Positions 8,798 to 16,436 of a DNA stretch of 64,000 nucleotides are shown here, in pieces. The translations under genes were made by a program, and so were the position numbers. The notes beneath the pieces were generated by a model. The model had not been told where the DNA came from, did no database searches, and was given only the letters and a program-made list of their open reading frames with translations. This stretch comes from Caldiserica bacterium UBA4770. Lineage in GTDB: Bacteria; Caldisericota; Caldisericia; Caldisericales; Caldisericaceae. The stretch spans positions 1 to 64,000 of the forward strand of contig DHHO01000008.1 of NCBI GenBank assembly GCA_002403335.1, in the 5' to 3' direction. Numbering within the stretch: position 1 is the first letter of the stretch; each line of letters starts with the position of its first letter.

Positions 8798-11775
8798 GGG
8801 TATTCCTCCCCAAAGTGGTCTGCTAATATTAAGAAATCCAGGCTATTTATTACTCCATTGAAGTCAAAATCACAACTGGAGCTGAAATCATTGTCTCCCC
8901 TTATTGTACCAAAACTTCTTTCAAATATTGCAGTGTCGTCTCCATTAACCCTTTTATTCTTATCCAGATCAAAATATGTTGCATAGTCAGAAATTTTGTA
9001 ATAAATGTTTTCTATGGCAACCTTAAAAGGTGGCATTGTATTTACAGAGTTAATTTCAATAAACCCTTCCCCATCTCCAACTGCCTCAAATTGTATTGAG
9101 GCAAGAGCTGAGGAAAAGGATAGTTTTCCCTCTATTGATCTTATGGAAATCTCTACTGTACCTTCCGAAACATTACTATTAAAGATAATATTTTCATTAT
9201 GAGAAGATCCCTCAGAGACATTAAGTACCTTAAAGTGAGTATAGTTATAGGTAAGGGAAAGTTGAATACTGTCAACTGACACTGCAGGAACAAGGTTGAT
9301 ATCAACATAGATGTTTTTGTTTTTCTTAAGTAACGGAGTAAGTCCTTCGTGAATAGAAAGATTAATGATGTTCTGGGGTGCGTCAGAAACGATAAAGCTA
9401 CCGTATTCCTCTTCCTTTACTAAGATAGGCATTATATCCTTGGTTTCTTCATCATTGTTTGTTTCAAGATACTGAATCTTGAATAGATATTCCCCTTTTG
9501 GAATGGTGTAATTTCCTGTGGTAGAATCTACAGGGTCAAATTTTACTGTGTAGTTACCAATATAAATAGGTGCCTGATCAAATATTGTCCTTACAAGCTC
9601 CCCTTTTGTATTATAGATATTCATCTTGACTTCCTCAGCAAGATTACTTCGATATTTTGTCGTGTTGTCTTCAAGCTCACCTCCCATTGTAACAGTGAAA
9701 CTTACTTCAAGGGGTCTTCCTTGAGAAACCTCCGTATTTGAAGCTTTTACATTTTCTATAAATGACTGCTCCTCTTGTTTTGCGATATAAGCAAAAGGGA
9801 TATGAAGGATATTCTCTGAGCCTCCAGTAAGGTTTATAAAGCCATAAGAATTGAGGGCTGGTTCCTTAATGTTGAATGTTGCTTCCAAGGTTGTGCTTGA
9901 ATCTGCAGGTACAGTAATAAGAAACGGAAGTGAAACAGTGATGTTTTCGGAAGGGTATGATTTATATCCTGAATAAAATGAAATTGAGGATTTTGAAAGA
10001 TTTGTTAAAGTAAAGGTTGCAGTGGTTTTCCTTGTAAAGGCAAAAGAAGATGGTGTCACTATGGAGGTTGCCCTGACTGCGTTAAACAGATTCACCCTCC
10101 CTGCCCCCTGCATTAGTGTAGAAAAAGGAATCTGGGAATCTGGATTTATGAGTATATCAGCTGTATTCATAAGATTCGCCTTCAGTTTCTCTGGGTTGAG
10201 ATTTGGCTTTGCCTGTTTTAGTATTGCTATGCACCCTGCAACAACTGGCGAAGACACCGACGTGCCACTCATATTAATTGTACTATCATTGAGGTACAGG
10301 GATTCAATATCAACGCCGGGAGCTACAATGTCTGGTTTTAGATACATATCTATGGTTGGGCCATTTGCAGAAAATTCAGCAATCATACCAAGACCAGATT
10401 TATTTGAAATCTTTATACTGTTTTTAATATTTCTTAAAAGGAATTGGCCATCTGTATAAGAAATAAATAGGAAAGGGATAAAATCTTTAGTGTCCGGGTT
10501 CTCTTCAGACTGTAGAGATATCTCTGGCAATCCACTTAGATGATTATAGGTAATAACACCAACAGCTCCTGCTTCTTTTGCGTTAAGGTCCTTATCCCCA
10601 TAGTAAATCTTACCTCGCTGGATAAATGCTACTTTTCCTTTCACATCTTTGTTTTCGAAATCACTCTTTTCACCCAGGCCACAATAAACAAGCTCATAGA
10701 TCCCTTCGGCGAATGTAGGAGACTCTGCAGGATATTTTCCCTGTATTTCCGTATTTTTTATTGTGATAACTCCTGAAAGGGTATCATTGCTTGCACCTAC
10801 GCCGATTGCTTCTTTTACTGAGGCAGGGGAGCTTATGGGGTATTCTTCATATTCAGAGCGTGCCCCCCGATTTCCTGCTGCAGCAATAATTGTTACTCCT
10901 GAAAGTGTTGCATTTCTTACAGCAATAGATTCAGGGTCACTTCCTTCTGCATATCCACCTGAGGTACCAATAGAAATATTCACAATGTGACATTTGTCTT
11001 TTGCTGCCTGTTCTATCCCCTGTATGATTTTCGATGTGGAGGTCTGGGTATCGCTTTTAGAAAAAACTTTGTACGCTCTTATCTTTGCTGAAGTTGCAAT
11101 TCCCTTGTCTAAACCGGCTATTATACCGGTAATATGAGTACCATGTCCTTCCTCATCCATTGGATCTGGATCATTATCTCCGAAATCATAGCCACCAATA
11201 ACCTTGGCATTAGGAAAGGTTCCTCCCCCAAGTTCTTTATTGGTGTAATCAACACCCGTATCGATGACCCCAACAATAATCCCCTCTCCAGTAAGATAGT
11301 TTCCATTTTTATCCTTCATCAATTTTACTATATTGCTTTTGATGACTTCTTTATAGTCATCGTCTTCCAGATATACAACATTATCAGGATATATACCCTT
11401 TATTTCCCCAATTTCTAATAACCTTTCCGAATCTTTACCGTCGATGGAGCATGAGATTCCATTGAAAATATAATTATATGTACATGTAATATCCCCATTA
11501 TACTTTTTTATTGTTTGTGTTATCTTTTCCTGGTCTCTCACAATTGTCTTTTCATAGTCTTCAAGTTCGTTTCTGTCAAAAATAGACATAATACGATATT
11601 TAAGGGTTTTTGTATACGTTGAAAGTGGAGGATCTTTAAGTTCTATAATCAAATTGACCCTGTCAGTTACAGGTATTTTATCAAAGAACCCATTGGTCTC
11701 CACTTTAAAACCTGCAGAACTTTTTAGTGGAAAGAACAGGGAAATTGCGATAATAACAATGGCCAACTTTTTCAT
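8794..11775 (-). CDS. Secreted subtilisin-like serine protease with PA, cohesin-like and dockerin-like domains
   Basis: S8-family peptidase of 993 residues. The start at 11775 is chosen because AGGAG lies 7 nt upstream and a clean signal peptide follows (MKKLAIVIIAISLFFPLKSS); an upstream TTG/GTG-type start 14 codons earlier lacks both. The propeptide spans about 22-150. Catalytic residues are visible: Asp172 (VIDTG), His211 (GHGTHITG), Asn302 (AAAGN) and Ser506 (SGTSVSSP). A PA insert lies at about 345-450, then Fn3-like domains, a cohesin-like domain (about 810-925), and a C-terminal pair of Asp/Asn-rich loops (DLDKNKRVNGDD and DFDFNGVINSLD) as in dockerins. Expected to be extracellular; co-translated with the propeller protein. 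Confidence 0.88.
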   Translation of the reverse strand: MKKLAIVIIAISLFFPLKSSAGFKVETNGFFDKIPVTDRVNLIIELKDPPLSTYTKTLKYRIMSIFDRNELEDYEKTIVRDQEKITQTIKKYNGDITCTYNYIFNGISCSIDGKDSERLLEIGEIKGIYPDNVVYLEDDDYKEVIKSNIVKLMKDKNGNYLTGEGIIVGVIDTGVDYTNKELGGGTFPNAKVIGGYDFGDNDPDPMDEEGHGTHITGIIAGLDKGIATSAKIRAYKVFSKSDTQTSTSKIIQGIEQAAKDKCHIVNISIGTSGGYAEGSDPESIAVRNATLSGVTIIAAAGNRGARSEYEEYPISSPASVKEAIGVGASNDTLSGVITIKNTEIQGKYPAESPTFAEGIYELVYCGLGEKSDFENKDVKGKVAFIQRGKIYYGDKDLNAKEAGAVGVITYNHLSGLPEISLQSEENPDTKDFIPFLFISYTDGQFLLRNIKNSIKISNKSGLGMIAEFSANGPTIDMYLKPDIVAPGVDIESLYLNDSTINMSGTSVSSPVVAGCIAILKQAKPNLNPEKLKANLMNTADILINPDSQIPFSTLMQGAGRVNLFNAVRATSIVTPSSFAFTRKTTATFTLTNLSKSSISFYSGYKSYPSENITVSLPFLITVPADSSTTLEATFNIKEPALNSYGFINLTGGSENILHIPFAYIAKQEEQSFIENVKASNTEVSQGRPLEVSFTVTMGGELEDNTTKYRSNLAEEVKMNIYNTKGELVRTIFDQAPIYIGNYTVKFDPVDSTTGNYTIPKGEYLFKIQYLETNNDEETKDIMPILVKEEEYGSFIVSDAPQNIINLSIHEGLTPLLKKNKNIYVDINLVPAVSVDSIQLSLTYNYTHFKVLNVSEGSSHNENIIFNSNVSEGTVEISIRSIEGKLSFSSALASIQFEAVGDGEGFIEINSVNTMPPFKVAIENIYYKISDYATYFDLDKNKRVNGDDTAIFERSFGTIRGDNDFSSSCDFDFNGVINSLDFLILADHFGEEYP

Positions 11776-11797
11776 TAAAAATCTCCTATTTTGTTTA

Positions 11798-11825
11798 ATT
11801 TTAGCATATATTGACAAAATTTAAA
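11798..11825 (-). promoter_or_regulatory. Putative promoter of the protease operon
   Basis: On the minus strand a TTTAAA (11820-11825) and a TAAAAT (11798-11803) are separated by 16 nt, placing a transcription start roughly 15-20 nt before the protease ATG and leaving room for its AGGAG. It overlaps the oppositely directed HAD-gene promoter, so the two may compete. AT-rich context makes this tentative. Confidence 0.35.
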
Positions 11826-11838
11826 ATGCGTTTATATT
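11811..11838 (+). promoter_or_regulatory. Promoter of HAD phosphatase gene, leaderless arrangement
   Basis: A consensus -35 TTGACA (11811-11816), 16-nt spacer, and -10 TATATT (11833-11838). Only 6 nt separate the -10 from the ATG at 11845, so transcription is expected to begin at or next to the start codon. No Shine-Dalgarno sequence is present in the interval. Confidence 0.6.
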
Positions 11839-11844
11839 TCTTGT

Positions 11845-12486
11845 ATGAAGGTTGATTTAATGGTTTTTGATTTTGATGGTACTCTCTTTGATACGAAGAA
11901 GGATATTGCTGCTTCTGTTAACTATGCCCTTAAAAGTGTGGGGCGTGAGCCACTCAGTGAGGATGTTATCTGGAGGGCAACAGGGGGAGGAAGCGAGGTA
12001 CTTGTAAGAAGAATTGCTGAGAAAGCAACAGAAAGCCAGAGAGAGGAGATTCTTAGGAAAACTCTTGAATACTACAGTAAGCACTTTGCAGATTTCGTGA
12101 AGCCTGTAGATAGCGTGTGCGCTTTCCTAAAGAAGTTTGCCCACAAGAAGAAGGTTATTCTTTCAAATAAGAATAAGGAACTTATAGATAAGATTTTAAA
12201 AAAGTACGATATAGATAGATGTTTCATAGGAGTATTTGGGGGGGACAGTTTTGAAAAGAAAAAGCCTGACCCTGCTCCTCTTTTAGAGGTTATTGACATA
12301 TTTGGTGTAAAAATGGAAGAGACAATTTACATAGGGGACAGCATGAATGATATTCTAACTGCAAAAGGGGCAGGACTTAGATGTTTTATAATTCCTTCTG
12401 GTGTTTCAAGTGTAGAGGAGATTGAGAAGGCAAAGCCTGACAAGATTTTCTATGACTACACTGAGATTGAAAATTTTATAGAATAG
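11845..12486 (+). CDS. HAD-family phosphatase (phosphoglycolate-phosphatase-like)
   Basis: A 213-residue haloacid-dehalogenase hydrolase. Motif I is FDFDGTLFDT with nucleophile Asp9 and acid/base Asp11; motif II is the ILSNKN strand near 110; motif III/IV are KKPDPAP and YIGDSMNDILTAKGAG, with a helical cap between residues about 17 and 85. This arrangement is that of the Gph/PpaX/beta-phosphoglucomutase subfamily; the real substrate (phosphoglycolate, pyrophosphate or a sugar phosphate) cannot be decided. It appears to be read from a leaderless transcript and is followed after 25 nt by the PII-like gene. Confidence 0.85.
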   Translation: MKVDLMVFDFDGTLFDTKKDIAASVNYALKSVGREPLSEDVIWRATGGGSEVLVRRIAEKATESQREEILRKTLEYYSKHFADFVKPVDSVCAFLKKFAHKKKVILSNKNKELIDKILKKYDIDRCFIGVFGGDSFEKKKPDPAPLLEVIDIFGVKMEETIYIGDSMNDILTAKGAGLRCFIIPSGVSSVEEIEKAKPDKIFYDYTEIENFIE

Positions 12487-12511
12487 GTAAAAATGAAATA
12501 GGGAGGTAGCG

Positions 12512-12913
12512 ATGGCTTACCTTTTAGTCGTTGTAATAAATAAGGTTGATAAGTTAAACAGGATTCTTGAGAGATTTTTAGAAGTAGATGTAAGAGGTGC
12601 AACAATTATTGATTCCATTGGAATGGGAAGAACTCTTGTGCCGGAGATTGCAACATTTGCAACGATCCTTGAGGTCTTCAATGTGGGGAGGAGCAAGTAT
12701 CCTGAGAATAAAACAATTTTCACTGTTATTAGAGATGAGCAAACTCTAAAGGAAGCGGAGAAAGTTGTTCGCGAGGAGCTCGACGATTTTCAGGAGCCTG
12801 GTACAGGAATTATGTTTATCCTACCAGTCCTTGATTTTAGGGGCCTTGCTGCTCCTCTTGAGGAAGAAGAGAAAGCCGCAAGAGAGCGCAAGAAGACGGA
12901 AAAGGAAGATTGA
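12512..12913 (+). CDS. Small PII-like protein, function unknown
   Basis: A 133-residue soluble protein starting behind GGGAGGT. The N-terminal half (YLLVVVINKVDKLNRILERF followed by VRGATIIDSIGMGR) has the beta-alpha-beta pattern and GxTxxxxxGxGR-like turn of PII-superfamily proteins, and a second beta-alpha unit follows at about 70-110. The C-terminal 25 residues are highly charged (EEEEKAARERKKTEKED), probably disordered. PII relatives sense nucleotides or small metabolites, but no transporter or glutamine synthetase gene is next to it. Assignment rests on fold pattern only. Confidence 0.6.
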   Translation: MAYLLVVVINKVDKLNRILERFLEVDVRGATIIDSIGMGRTLVPEIATFATILEVFNVGRSKYPENKTIFTVIRDEQTLKEAEKVVREELDDFQEPGTGIMFILPVLDFRGLAAPLEEEEKAARERKKTEKED

Positions 12914-13253
12914 TTTTTTATTCAGGTCTTCTCTTCATTTTGAATTCAAATGGGATTTATTGTAGGGTTTAATTTCATCTAAGTGGTACTGGAGTTCTTA
13001 TTGGCTACTTTCAGAAAAAGTATTTTTGCAGGAAGATTTTTTAAGACGAGAATACTCCTTTTGATATTAGTACCTCTTTCGTGACGTAAAGTTTATTCTA
13101 ATTATAGGCTAAAGTATTCATCATGCCAGTCCTTTTTCAGTAGAAAGCAGTATCCTCATAGAGAAAGCCTTTGTAAGGCAAGGACAAGTAAAGATATCTA
13201 AGTATTGTTTGTTTTTCATCCATCATATGATAAAATGACCTCTGGAGGTAAAT
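12914..13253 (+). other. Intergenic region without recognised gene
   Basis: 340 nt, AT-rich, with no ORF or RNA gene that I can support. Close to its right end lies a weak promoter-like pair (TTGTTT at 13205-13210 and TATGAT at 13226-13231, spacer only 15 nt) followed by GGAGGT, the ribosome site of the next gene. No convincing terminator hairpin seen. Confidence 0.4.
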
Positions 13254-14444
13254 ATGAAGATAAAGATCATTGGTTTAAGGTCCGATGAAACAAAAGAATA
13301 CATTGTTAAAGATGTCGAAAGAAAGATAACAGAAAATATCTCTGGCTTTGAAATCGTCGAGGGAGAAGAATTTGATATTCCTATTTTTGCTGTTGCAACA
13401 GGGGGAGTGGAAGGGCAATTTAAGGAAATTTATAGAAAATATAGCTCACCTTATATCATCATTTATAATGAATTTAACAATTCTCTCCCTGCTTCACTTG
13501 AAATCCTTTCCTTTTTGAGGGAAGAGGGTCTTAAGGGAGTACTTATTGACCTTAAAGATGTTTCAAAAGAACGTATCGAAAGAATTTTTCCGCTCTCAGG
13601 GGAAAGAATTGGTTTAATTGGTAGACCTTCTGATTGGCTTATCGCAAGTACATATCCTGTTGAATTTTATAAAGAGAGATTTGATATAGATGTGATTTAC
13701 GTACCAATTGAAGAGGCAATAGAAAATTTTAAACATATAGATGAAGAAAAGGCAGCTAACCTTGCTGGTAAACTTTTGTCGAATGCACAGAATGTATTTG
13801 ATGTAGATTTAGTAGAAACTAAAAAGGCTTTTAAATTTTATTTGTCCCTGAAGGAAATTGTTGAGAAATACAGGCTAAATCACGTAAGTGTAAGGTGCTT
13901 TGATATTATAAAACCTCTTGATACCACAGGATGTATCGCCCTTTCTGCCCTCAATGATGAGGGAGTTATTGCAGGGTGTGAAGGAGATCTTCCTTCAACA
14001 ATTTCAATGATTCTACTGAAGAAGATTTCCCATAAAACACCCTTTATGGCTAACGTTTCAGGTATAGAAGAAAAAGATTCAAGACTTTTTGTAACATTTG
14101 CTCATTGCACGATAGGACTTACAATTGTTAAGAACTATAACCTAAGAACCCACTTCGAAACAGATAAAGGTGTTGGGATTCAAGGTTTTTTTGAGCATGG
14201 TCCTGTTACAGTAGTAAGGGTCGGGGGTAAAAATCTTGACGAGGGTTTTGTTATGGCAGGTGAAGAGATAGGTGTAGAATTTTCTGCCTCAAGATGTAGA
14301 ACCCAGTTAAGAGTAGAGTTGCCTTATAACGCAAAGGATTATTTTCTGAGAGAGCCCCTTGGCAACCATCACATTATTGTAAGGGGAAATTATAAAAATA
14401 AAGTGATCGAGGCTTTTCATCTCCTTGATATTAAAGAGGTTTAA
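13254..14444 (+). CDS. L-fucose/L-arabinose isomerase-like protein
   Basis: A 396-residue protein with a strong GGAGGT ribosome site. The overall pattern, alpha/beta N-terminal halves (residues 1-150) and a C-terminal domain with VSVRCFDIIK, TGCIALSALNDEG, GCEGDLPSTISMILL and FAHCTI, is that of the fucose-isomerase-like superfamily. The GCEGD segment supplies conserved acidic metal-ligand candidates. The protein is shorter than true FucI (about 590) and AraA (about 500), like many uncharacterised members of the family. It stands alone between the PII-like gene and tmRNA with no sugar-utilisation genes near, so the substrate is unknown. Confidence 0.75.
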   Translation: MKIKIIGLRSDETKEYIVKDVERKITENISGFEIVEGEEFDIPIFAVATGGVEGQFKEIYRKYSSPYIIIYNEFNNSLPASLEILSFLREEGLKGVLIDLKDVSKERIERIFPLSGERIGLIGRPSDWLIASTYPVEFYKERFDIDVIYVPIEEAIENFKHIDEEKAANLAGKLLSNAQNVFDVDLVETKKAFKFYLSLKEIVEKYRLNHVSVRCFDIIKPLDTTGCIALSALNDEGVIAGCEGDLPSTISMILLKKISHKTPFMANVSGIEEKDSRLFVTFAHCTIGLTIVKNYNLRTHFETDKGVGIQGFFEHGPVTVVRVGGKNLDEGFVMAGEEIGVEFSASRCRTQLRVELPYNAKDYFLREPLGNHHIIVRGNYKNKVIEAFHLLDIKEV

Positions 14445-14637
14445 TAAAACTCAACCTTATAATGTTCATTTTTCTTTACAGTATTGGAGAATAGGAAAGC
14501 AACTTTGGTACAATAATTAATTTAAATCCTTAGCTATGTCAGGTAATTATGGATTGTCTTATATTGAAATCTCTTAACTATAGCTGTGGAGAAGAATGCT
14601 TTTCCTTCTTGTTAGACAAAACTTACTATTCGGCGTG

Positions 14638-14666
14638 TTGCAAAATAGGCAGGAAAATATTATAAT
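14638..14666 (+). promoter_or_regulatory. Promoter of tmRNA
   Basis: TTGCAA (14638-14643), 17-nt spacer, perfect TATAAT (14661-14666). The mature 5' end at 14677 lies 10 nt further on, so a short precursor removed by RNase P is expected. Confidence 0.75.
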
Positions 14667-14676
14667 CTTATTAGCT

Positions 14677-15019
14677 GGGGGTGCTGGGGTTCGACGGATA
14701 AGTGAAGCATACCAGAGCAAGCAGAGGATGGTGGTTGGCCTCTTTAAAATCCACCAAAAAATAAACGCTGACTATAATTACGCTTTAGCAGCATAGTCTG
14801 CTAACGTCCTGTGAGGCTTCTGCCTGTAGAGCCAACAGGATGTACGGCTGCAGGCAATTGGATGTAAGCATGCCTATGGCTACACCCAATAGAAATAGGC
14901 TATGCCTTCAAACCCTGTCATCCGGGCAAGAGGACAGAAAATGAAAGGATGACTAAGCTTGTAGTTGCTGTTATGAGTTGCTTATTCGGACGCGGGTTCA
15001 ACTCCCGCCACCTCCACCA
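14677..15019 (+). ncRNA. ssrA: tmRNA (transfer-messenger RNA)
   Basis: Rescues stalled ribosomes by adding a degradation tag. The 5' end GGGGGTG (14677-14683) pairs over seven positions with CACCTCC (15009-15015), directly followed by ACCA (15016-15019), so CCA is nearly genome-encoded. The T arm GCGGG-TTCAACT-CCCGC precedes the acceptor strand, and GGGGTTCGACGGAT near the 5' end is the tmRNA hallmark. The tag reading frame ends NADYNYALAA with stop TAG at 14794-14796; the exact resume codon (AAC at 14764, or one codon earlier) cannot be fixed by eye. One-piece form, about 343 nt. Confidence 0.96.
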
Positions 15020-15036
15020 GAAATCTATAGGAATAA

Positions 15037-15648
15037 ATGATGAAAAAATTAATTCTTAGGAAACTTTACAGGCTTGTTCTTCTTGCTGTTCCAATTATTT
15101 ATTACTACTGGTACAAAAAGTATTATGTACTTGCAGTTGTATGCGCTTTTGCCTTTTCATTAACCCTTGATATCATAAGGCTTACAAATCCAGCAGCAAA
15201 TGATGCCGTGAGGAGATTTTTTGGCCCATTTGCAAGATTTATGAGGCTTATCGCAAAAAAAGAGGAACTGAGAGATCTTTCAGGTACTACCTATACCCTT
15301 ATGGGTTGCACAATCATAGTGATAACAATGCCAAAGATGATTGGTATCACAGCAATTCTCTTCAATATCTTTGGTGATCTATTTGCTACAATAATAGGAA
15401 AAAGATTTGGAAGAAGGAAAATACTTGGAGAAAAGACTCTTGAAGGCTCACTTGCCTGCTTCCTCTCATTAATTGCAGTTGTTGCATGGAGTAACTGGAA
15501 ATTAGGTTTACCTTGGGGTGTAGGCATAGTTGGAGCAGTGATTGGAACAATTGTAGAACTCGTCCCTCTCAAAATCAAGTCCTTGCAAATTAATGACAAC
15601 CTGACCATACCAATATTAAGCGGGGTGGTAATGTGGTTACTTTCATAG
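15037..15648 (+). CDS. Dolichol kinase/diacylglycerol kinase-like membrane protein
   Basis: A 203-residue polytopic membrane protein of the SEC59/DGK1/VTE5-type CTP- or ATP-dependent lipid kinase group. The diagnostic part is the segment around residues 110-140: DLFATIIGKRFGRRKILGEKTLEGS, in which the GKRFG and GEKTLEGS turns match the family's nucleotide-binding loops. Hydrophobic helices flank it on both sides. It starts 17 nt after the tmRNA and overlaps the PlsY-like gene by 16 nt, so both probably act on lipid precursors. The acceptor lipid (polyprenol, phytol, diacylglycerol) is unknown. Confidence 0.75.
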   Translation: MMKKLILRKLYRLVLLAVPIIYYYWYKKYYVLAVVCAFAFSLTLDIIRLTNPAANDAVRRFFGPFARFMRLIAKKEELRDLSGTTYTLMGCTIIVITMPKMIGITAILFNIFGDLFATIIGKRFGRRKILGEKTLEGSLACFLSLIAVVAWSNWKLGLPWGVGIVGAVIGTIVELVPLKIKSLQINDNLTIPILSGVVMWLLS

Positions 15649-16223
15649 AGATACTCTGGATTGTTGCTTCATACTTCGTGGGCGCAATCCTTCCATCATA
15701 TATCTTTGTAAGGACCATCAAGGGAGAGGATATACGAAACCTTGGAGACAGAAACCCCGGTTCATATAATGCAGGGAAAATCCTCGGGAAGAAATGGGGA
15801 GCAATCACAGGCATCATTGATATAGGCAAGGGGTTCATTATGCCACTTATGCCCTTTATATTTAGAATGCCCCACTCACTTACCACATCTGCAATCTCAG
15901 GGGTTGCTGTTGTCTTTGGACACGCCTTTCCAATTTATTTTGGGTTTAAGGGTGGAATGGCAATTGCACCAACTATAGGGGCACTTACTGTCCTTGCCTG
16001 GAGAGAGATGATATGGGTGCTTCTTATATGGCTTGGACTTTTCCTAATTCTTTACTTTATGAAGCAGAAAGATAAGAGGGGGCTTGCACAATTCATTGCG
16101 TTTCTTCTGCTCATTCCTCTGGAATTCATCTATAGGGAAAAGACGATAACCCTTATCACTACCTCCATTATTCTTATCCACTTTTATTTAAGAAGGTTTA
16201 TCCTTAAGAAAACCATATATTGA
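15633..16223 (+). CDS. PlsY-like acyltransferase, divergent
   Basis: A 196-residue multi-spanning protein resembling PlsY, which acylates glycerol 3-phosphate using acyl phosphate. Topology and the second motif (DIGKG) fit, as does GHAFPIYFGFKGG. Two key motifs are altered: the usual GSGNxGATN reads DRNPGSYNAG, and GGKGVAT becomes GGMAIAP. It might therefore be a paralog with another substrate. The gene overlaps the upstream lipid-kinase gene and is followed by a terminator hairpin. Alternative view: a real PlsY of a divergent lineage; the rest of the genome would decide. Confidence 0.7.
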   Translation: MVTFIEILWIVASYFVGAILPSYIFVRTIKGEDIRNLGDRNPGSYNAGKILGKKWGAITGIIDIGKGFIMPLMPFIFRMPHSLTTSAISGVAVVFGHAFPIYFGFKGGMAIAPTIGALTVLAWREMIWVLLIWLGLFLILYFMKQKDKRGLAQFIAFLLLIPLEFIYREKTITLITTSIILIHFYLRRFILKKTIY

Positions 16224-16284
16224 AATAAGCTCAAAGGGAATGAGAAGTTTTATAGAAGTACTCTTACAGATCTGTGCGCTTCAT

Positions 16285-16309
16285 TTGTCTAGAGGGAAAG
16301 ACAATTTTT
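16285..16309 (+). terminator. Rho-independent terminator after the PlsY-like gene
   Basis: A perfect 6-bp stem TTGTCT / AGACAA (16285-16290 with 16299-16304) around an 8-nt purine-rich loop, directly followed by TTTTT and, after AGG, another TTTTT. It ends the tmRNA-lipid kinase-PlsY-like region and separates it from tilS. Confidence 0.6.
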
Positions 16310-16386
16310 AGGTTTTTATAATACTTCTAATAAAGAATCTATCAGAAGTACGTTAATTTGTTAATTATTGATAAAAAAATTTATTC

Positions 16387-16415
16387 TTGACATAATATGG
16401 GATGTGATTTACACT
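16387..16415 (+). promoter_or_regulatory. Promoter of tilS
   Basis: Consensus -35 TTGACA (16387-16392), 17-nt spacer, TACACT (16410-16415). The predicted transcript begins about 16422, which leaves a 15-nt leader holding AGAAGGG before the ATG at 16437 and rules out the TTG at 16368 as start codon. Confidence 0.65.
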
Positions 16416-16436
16416 TTGAAAGAGAAGGGAAACAAA

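Noticed and set aside
14596..14796. 66-residue reading frame ending in NADYNYALAA
   Set aside because: Its 3' part is the tag frame of tmRNA, and the 5' part covers the promoter and acceptor arm; not a separate gene.
16253..16351. Direct repeat AGAAGTAC in the spacer before tilS
   Set aside because: Two 8-nt copies in AT-rich DNA can occur by chance, with no further structure.
16368..16436. N-terminal extension of tilS from a TTG
   Set aside because: A TTGACA/TACACT promoter lies inside it and the ATG at 16437 has a ribosome site, so it is probably not transcribed as coding sequence.
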